A DNA stretch of 11,206 bases from Rodentolepis nana (Eukaryota > Platyhelminthes > Cestoda > Cyclophyllidea > Hymenolepididae), in contig UZAE01001871.1 of NCBI GenBank assembly GCA_900617975.1, forward strand, positions 1-11,206. Reading direction: 5' to 3'. Made by a program: the position numbers and the translations under genes. Under the pieces are notes generated by a model. It saw only the letters and a list, made by a program, of their open reading frames with translations, made no database searches and was not told the origin of the DNA. This document shows, piece by piece, positions 7,735-11,206 of this stretch (position 1 is its first letter; each line of letters opens with the position of its first letter).

Positions 7735-8330
7735 TGAAGTGGTGGAATATGACATACAGTGAGGTGATGGTAGTTTGAAGTGAGTTTAATAGACTTTTTT
7801 GCCGTATGAGTATACGTTGCCCAGCGGTTTATAGACTTTTTGCCGTATGAGGTCTGTTGCCCAAATATGACATACAGTGGGGTCATGGTAGTTTGAAGTC
7901 AGAGGTCAACTGCCGGTTTATAGACTTTTTGCCGTGTTAGGGTTAGATCAACTGCCGGTTTATAGACTTTTTTGCCGTATGCGCATACACAATGACATAC
8001 AGTGGGGTGATGGTAGTTTGAAGTGAGAAGTTGTGACATATAGTGGGGTGAGGGTAGTTTGAAGTCAGAAGTCCACTGCCGGTTTATAGACTTTTTGCCG
8101 TATGAGTATACTTTGTAACATACAGTGGGGTCATGGTAGTTTGAAGTCAGAAGTCAAGATGTCAACTGCCGATTAATAGACTTTTTTGCCGTATGAGAAG
8201 TGATAAGTCAACTGCCGGTTAATAGACTTTTTTGCCGTATGAGTGGGTTGCCCAGGGTGCACCGCGTGGAGGTAAGTCTATCGCAACAACTGCCGGTTAA
8301 TAGACTTTTTTGCCGTATGAGTATACGGTG
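7735..8330. repeat. minisatellite 1: two interspersed motifs
   Basis: Motif one, TAGACTTTTTTGCCGTATGA, usually preceded by CAACTGCCGGTTTA, occurs eight times, starting at about 7790, 7832, 7921, 7963, 8087, 8177, 8223 and 8301. Motif two, CATACAGTGGGGTGATGGTAG followed by TTTGAAGT, occurs five times (about 7751, 7869, 7995, 8037 and 8118) with one- or two-base changes. The motifs alternate irregularly, as expected from repeated unequal exchange. The right end merges into the second minisatellite, whose CCCAGGGTGCACC unit first appears at 8251 among the last copies of motif one. Confidence 0.85.
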
Positions 8331-8785
8331 CCCAGGGTGCACCACGTGGAGGTAAGTCTAAATATACATTGCCCAGGGTGCACCACGGAGGTAAGCCGAA
8401 TGAGAATACGTTGCCCAGGGTGCACCACGTGGAGGTAAGGTGTAGTATACATTGCCCAGGGTGCGCCACGTGGAGGTAAGACCGTATGATTATACGTTGG
8501 CCAGGGTGCACCACGTGGAGGCCGTATGTACCTTTTGCGGTATGAGTATACATTGCCCAGGGTGCACCACGTGGAGGTAGCCGAATGAGAATACGTTGCC
8601 CAGGGTGCACCACGTGGAGGTAAGGTGTAGTATACATTGCCCAGGGTGCGCCACGTGGAGGTAAGACCGTATGATTATACGTTGGCCAGGGTGCACCACG
8701 TGGAGGTACCTTTTGCCATATGTGGATACGTTGCCCAGGGTGCACCACGTGTATACGTTGCCCAGGGTACACCACGTTGAGTTAA
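8248..8785. repeat. minisatellite 2: CCCAGGGTGCACCACGTGGAGG unit, twelve copies
   Basis: The core CCAGGGTGCACCACGTGG starts near 8251, 8331, 8372, 8414, 8456, 8500, 8556, 8599, 8640, 8685, 8733 and 8761, a spacing of about 28-80 bp. Most copies hold CACGTG, a perfect palindrome and canonical E-box; variants are CGCGTG (8251), one copy with GT deleted (8372) and CACGTT (8761). The linkers vary around a TATACATT/TATACGTT core. On the minus strand two reading frames stay open across the array (8775-8278 and 8822-8490) because the unit lacks stops there; their peptides are repeats such as LHVVHPGQR and STWCTLGNV and are judged non-coding. Confidence 0.9.
8396..8706. repeat. 126-bp higher-order direct duplication inside minisatellite 2
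   Basis: 8396-8521 and 8581-8706 appear identical base for base, offset by exactly 185. Each copy holds three core units, including the same variants (GCGCCACGTG and TTGGCCAGG). Shared variants show the whole three-unit block was copied, and recently. Confidence 0.85.
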
Positions 8786-9090
8786 GTCTACTGCACACCC
8801 AAAGTAATAAAATATAAGCCATTGCTTTTGAAGATCAGTTTATTTTTCCCACTTTCTATCTTGTAACATTCTTTAAGGAATGTCCACTAATTCACAACAA
8901 TATTACTTTTTTTCTATAAAATATTACAAAATGTCCTTTTGATTAGTTTTGTCGCTCTTTCTCCTGTGTAATCATGTAGCGTAAATTTCCAAATGGAATA
9001 TTTCAACTATTACTTCTAGCTCCGCACTTAATAGCACTTTGCTTGTGTAGGATAAATGGAAGTACCGACACATGCTTAATACATTGGAGC

Positions 9091-9227
9091 AATAATTGAC
9101 CTTTACATTCAATTAGGTGTAACCGCTACGCATTTCAGCGAAATGTGTAATGAACCAATTTGATCATACATCAGATTGGCTGGCAACATTAGTAGAAAAT
9201 ATATTGATTCTGAGCTATCAACTGTAG
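9091..9227 (+). other. conserved block upstream of copy C, with a possible first exon at 9150
   Basis: It aligns with 2203-2072 upstream of copy A. An ATG at 9150 opens a 25-codon frame, MNQFDHTSDWLATLVENI..., ending at TAG 9225-9227. TSDWLATLVENI resembles PSDVISEFVDNAIK in the first exon of copy E. A donor-like GTAGAA at 9192 after TTA is in phase 0 and could splice straight to 9357, giving a 14-codon first exon and a 165-nt intron. This is one of two possible starts for copy C; the other (ATG 9252) is out of frame. Confidence 0.4.
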
Positions 9228-9309
9228 AGAAGTATCAATTAATTCAAAACTATGGAACCAACTTTTTTGGAAAACAGTATTTCACAAATTTTTTCCAAGT
9301 CTGTTCATA

Positions 9310-9356
9310 GTAAGTGACAAATATATTCTATTGATTTAACTATTTCCAATTTGTAG
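9310..9356 (+). other. copy C intron 1, 47 nt
   Basis: GTAAGTGACAAATAT...CCAATTTGTAG, matching intron 1 of copy A at the donor end. The exon upstream, if it begins at ATG 9252, is 58 nt and so enters exon 9357 in the wrong phase; the correct phase is open only back to a TGA near 9211, with no ATG. Confidence 0.55.
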
Positions 9357-9737
9357 GTGGCTTGTTGGCTTCAAGTAATATACATCGGCATTATCGCGAG
9401 CCTGAAAGAGCATGCTGCAAATACAGCCAAAAGTTATGTTTTGCTGGGCATCTCTTGTGGCATTGCCCTAATCACTGGCCTATTGGGATTGATTGGCTTT
9501 CAAACTAGTCACATTAAAGCTATGATGGCAGTAAGTGCAGCGAATTCAAACACTTACTCCTTCTAGTACTGTATAATGAATTTTATCGCGATGTTTTTGG
9601 AGATTGCTATCGAAACAATATTTATTACTGAATTCAAACTGTTTACAATGGCAATATTACTTACTCTAGTAAGTGTTCTCAGAATTCTCCCGAATATATA
9701 TTTGATATCTACGTGCAGAGAATTATTTTGCCTCTAG
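9357..9737 (+). CDS. copy C: 3' two exons of a four-TM protein, start uncertain
   Basis: Exon 9357-9530 (58 codons, acceptor AATTTGTAG) and last exon 9567-9737 (56 codons plus TAG) flank a 36-nt phase-0 intron (9531-9566, GTAAGT...CTTCTAG). Exon length and intron position match copy A exactly, and IALITG and LGLIGFQ match copy B. Segments: end of TM1 (LQVIYIGIIA), TM2 (LLGISCGIALITGLLGLIGF), TM3 with Glu (MFLEIAIE) and TM4 (MAILLTLVSVLRIL). The tail STCRELFCL lacks the acidic end of A. A 47-nt intron (9310-9356) like intron 1 of A lies upstream, and the sequence before it reads FHKFFPSLFI in frame. The ATG aligned with the start of A (9252) is one base out of frame. Either C starts at 9150 or it is frameshifted. 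AATAAA follows at 9763-9768. Confidence 0.62.
9531..9566 (+). other. copy C intron 2, 36 nt
   Basis: GTAAGTGCAGCG...CCTTCTAG, exactly 36 nt, phase 0, followed by TAC (Tyr). The first eight bases, GTAAGTGC, are identical to those of the corresponding intron in copy A. Confidence 0.75.
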
Positions 9738-9762
9738 TTGGAATTGATATTGAACGCTCAAC

Positions 9763-9768
9763 AATAAA
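9763..9768 (+). terminator. AATAAA polyadenylation signal for copy C
   Basis: A canonical AATAAA begins 26 nt after the stop codon of copy C, within ACAATAAAATTATATTTATC. The position suits a compact gene with a short 3' UTR. Confidence 0.5.
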
Positions 9769-10140
9769 ATTATATTTATCGTTGATTTCTTACTAGACAA
9801 CATAATCACATGTTTTCAATTAAAATTTGTTTACACCTTTGTTAATTTTGAAGCAAAAAAACCTTTATTAATTGCAACGTTGTTTGTCAATATATCGATT
9901 CTTCACTAATTGTCAAAAATAAACCTCTGACAATCGACAACACACGTTCTGCTATTTTATCAATGTGACTTTGCAATGTTAGCTTTGTGTCAAACGTCAT
10001 TCCAAGATAAGTGAACTCATTGGTTTTTTAAAGGGTAGTAGCCTTGTCCCTTAAACGCGAGTTTGTGCTGTGACGGGACAAAGCAAACATTTCGAATGGG
10101 GGTTTCGCGGTGTTGTTAACACTTCCATTGTTGTCGTACC

Positions 10141-10200
10141 AGTTTGCTAGTAGTTTAAGTGCCACATTTGAGCACTCAAGTTTGCTAGTAATTTAAGTGC
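10141..10200. repeat. 38-bp offset duplication in the RT fragment
   Basis: AGTTTGCTAGTAGTTTAAGTG at 10141 recurs as AGTTTGCTAGTAATTTAAGTG at 10179, followed by GC in both. On the minus strand both encode ALKLLAN. The offset of 38 is again not a multiple of three. Confidence 0.8.
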
Positions 10201-10224
10201 ACAATTTAGGGCACTTTCCAAGCG

Positions 10225-10298
10225 TTTTTCTTAGGGGTGGAATACCATAGAACAAGATCATTTTTTCTTAGGGGCGGAATACCATAGAACAAGATCAT
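10225..10298. repeat. 37-bp tandem duplication over the RT catalytic box
   Basis: 10225-10261 and 10262-10298 are direct copies differing at one or two bases (TTTTTCTTAGGGG(T/C)GGAA). On the minus strand each encodes DLVLWYS(A/T)PKKN. As 37 is not a multiple of three, the second copy shifts the frame, so the duplication arose after or caused inactivation. Confidence 0.85.
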
Positions 10299-10700
10299 CT
10301 GAATAAGATGCCTGTGACTGACTGTACCAATTCGGCTATGCCATTGATGAAGACATTGAAACGACAGCTCTCTGTGAAAGGCTTGTTGATAAAAGATTGG
10401 ATTTTGATAGAGCATTTCCATATCTGATTTGCATGATCTTTGTCGAATGAATGAATTGAGTTTAGCATGTTATACCTTATACCAATCATCGCCTATTTTA
10501 GAATAAGCTTCTCTTTCCATACTACGTCATATGTTGATTTGAAATCGACGAAAACAGCCGTCAGATTATTACTTGCATCAAGGGCATCTTTGATGTGTTG
10601 AGAGAAAGTGGTTTCTTGTTGGTTGGTTGATCTTCGCGGCCTAAAACCCGCTTGTTCAGTAACATTTTGTTATCTGACGGCCTCCAATGCACATTTTAAG

Positions 10701-11185
10701 ACTCCATTGAAAGGCTGCATGGATGGTTGGTAGGTGCCTATGCACTTAACTGACTCTCAACAAAAGTTCAACATTTCCTTTATGCCTATGTTAACGTGCA
10801 TTTCAAACTTTTAGTCAACGCCTTACTCGCATTTCCAATTGCAACAATGATATTAATTTGAAAGCTCACGGCTTATATTGTGCTTTAATAAAATTAGAAG
10901 TGCCCTTAGAACACTGAAATGCAATGTGCAGGAGAGTATCATGAACATTAATATCCTTCAAACGCATTTAATGCCTGCCTATTATCCGCAATTGAACCAA
11001 CACGATAGTGCGAATGAGTTTTTTTATGATTCCCTTAAGGATCAATCAAATTGAACAAGAATATGAAGCGGTCGCCATGTGTGACATATTGAAAGAACGG
11101 ACTCAATGTATGTCCGGGAAACGGGATGGAGTGTGTCTTAGTGGGAGTGGGGTTCTTTAGGAAGTTGATGAAGTAAGAGAAGAAG
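10701..11185. other. no recognised gene
   Basis: No exon, repeat or RNA gene is recognised. It may include the decayed 5' part of the LINE insertion next to it, but no endonuclease or upstream RT motif can be read. Confidence 0.4.
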
Positions 11186-11206
11186 GAGGAAGAGGAGGAG
11201 GAGGAG
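11173..11206. repeat. purine-rich (GGA)n tract, runs off the window end
   Basis: From 11173 the plus strand is almost all purine (GAAGTAAGAGAAGAAGGAGG then AGGAGG repeats) and continues past the window edge. It is a simple-sequence tract. Confidence 0.75.

Larger units (their letters stand above)
9893..10700 (-). pseudogene. decayed non-LTR (LINE) reverse transcriptase fragment
   Basis: On the minus strand, from about 10661, the peptide TEQAGFRPRRSTNQQ is the RT template-contact region, followed by AVFVDFKSTYDVVW (first catalytic Asp), then GIRYNML, SFINKPFTES and RFNVFINGI. The catalytic pair is YSDDLVLWYS near 10305-10276, reached by a frameshift. Further on come ALKLLANWYDNN, FTYLGMTFDTKLTLQSHIDK and ERVLSIVRGL, the usual thumb-side motifs of jockey/CR1-like LINEs. 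Breaks: an in-frame TAG at 10493-10495, loss of the PQG region between PFTES and RFNVFI, frameshifts around the YSDD box, a 37-bp and a 38-bp duplication, and further stops. Neither endonuclease nor 3' tail is seen, so it is an old, 5'-truncated, inactive copy. The clade is not settled. Confidence 0.85.

Noticed and set aside
7605..7886. Minus-strand frame of 93 codons at the left of minisatellite 1
   Set aside because: It runs through repeat units and a G-rich tract; the peptide is a translation of repeats.
8278..8822. Two long minus-strand open frames (165 and 110 codons) across the minisatellite
   Set aside because: They exist because the repeat unit lacks stops in those frames. Peptides are pure unit translations that change frame between copies, with no conserved residues outside the repeat.
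1..11206. CRISPR array, tRNA, rRNA or bacterial operon
   Set aside because: The repeats are adjoining minisatellites without regular unique spacers. No tRNA cloverleaf or rRNA sequence was recognised by eye. Intron structure shows a eukaryotic genome.

Overview
The window looks like AT-rich nuclear DNA from a multicellular animal, most likely a flatworm. The organism call is inference. It rests on very short spliceosomal introns (36, 38, 43, 46 and 47 nt, with 36 nt seen four times), compact multi-exon genes, a decayed non-LTR retrotransposon, minisatellites and no bacterial operon signals. A strong peak of 36-nt introns is known from tapeworms, and an AT-rich tapeworm (Hymenolepis type) would fit, but no species marker is visible.

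The main content is a dispersed family of small four-helix membrane proteins, hard to see because each copy is split by tiny introns. Copy A (minus, 1535-2045) can be read as a complete three-exon gene of 143 residues. Copy B (minus, 5549-5914) keeps the last two exons but has lost its 5' part. Copy E (plus, 4732-4936) keeps only the 5' part and decays inside the exon where B begins. Copy C (plus, 9357-9737) has the last two exons intact, with an unclear start. In A, B and C a 36-nt phase-0 intron sits at the same residue and the next exon starts with TAC (Tyr). B and C share 23 of 45 residues in the exon before it; A is more diverged. The TM2-TM3 region resembles tetraspanins, including a Glu in TM3, but there is no large cysteine-rich extracellular loop.

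Layout. 1-720: a GC-richer block of nested tandem repeats with two TATAAAG boxes, perhaps part of an LTR-type element. 720-1534: AT-rich, nothing recognised. 1535-3200: copy A and its upstream duplicated sequence (minus). 3248-3557: a possible tiny two-exon gene (plus). 3765-4936: a partly similar unit on the plus strand ending in copy E. 5549-6420: copy B and upstream sequence (minus). 6476-6667: an unassigned possible coding exon. 6670-7600: AT-rich, nothing recognised. 7600-8790: two adjoining minisatellites, the second with a 126-bp higher-order duplication. 9091-9768: copy C. 9893-10700: a dead non-LTR reverse transcriptase (minus) with two short internal duplications. 10700-11206: mostly featureless, ending in a purine-rich GGA tract.

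The copies alternate in strand (A-, E+, B-, C+) and carry related upstream sequence, so the window appears to be a rearranged local gene-family cluster in which only A, and perhaps C, may still work. All exon calls were made by hand from splice signals and comparison between copies; there is no transcript evidence.
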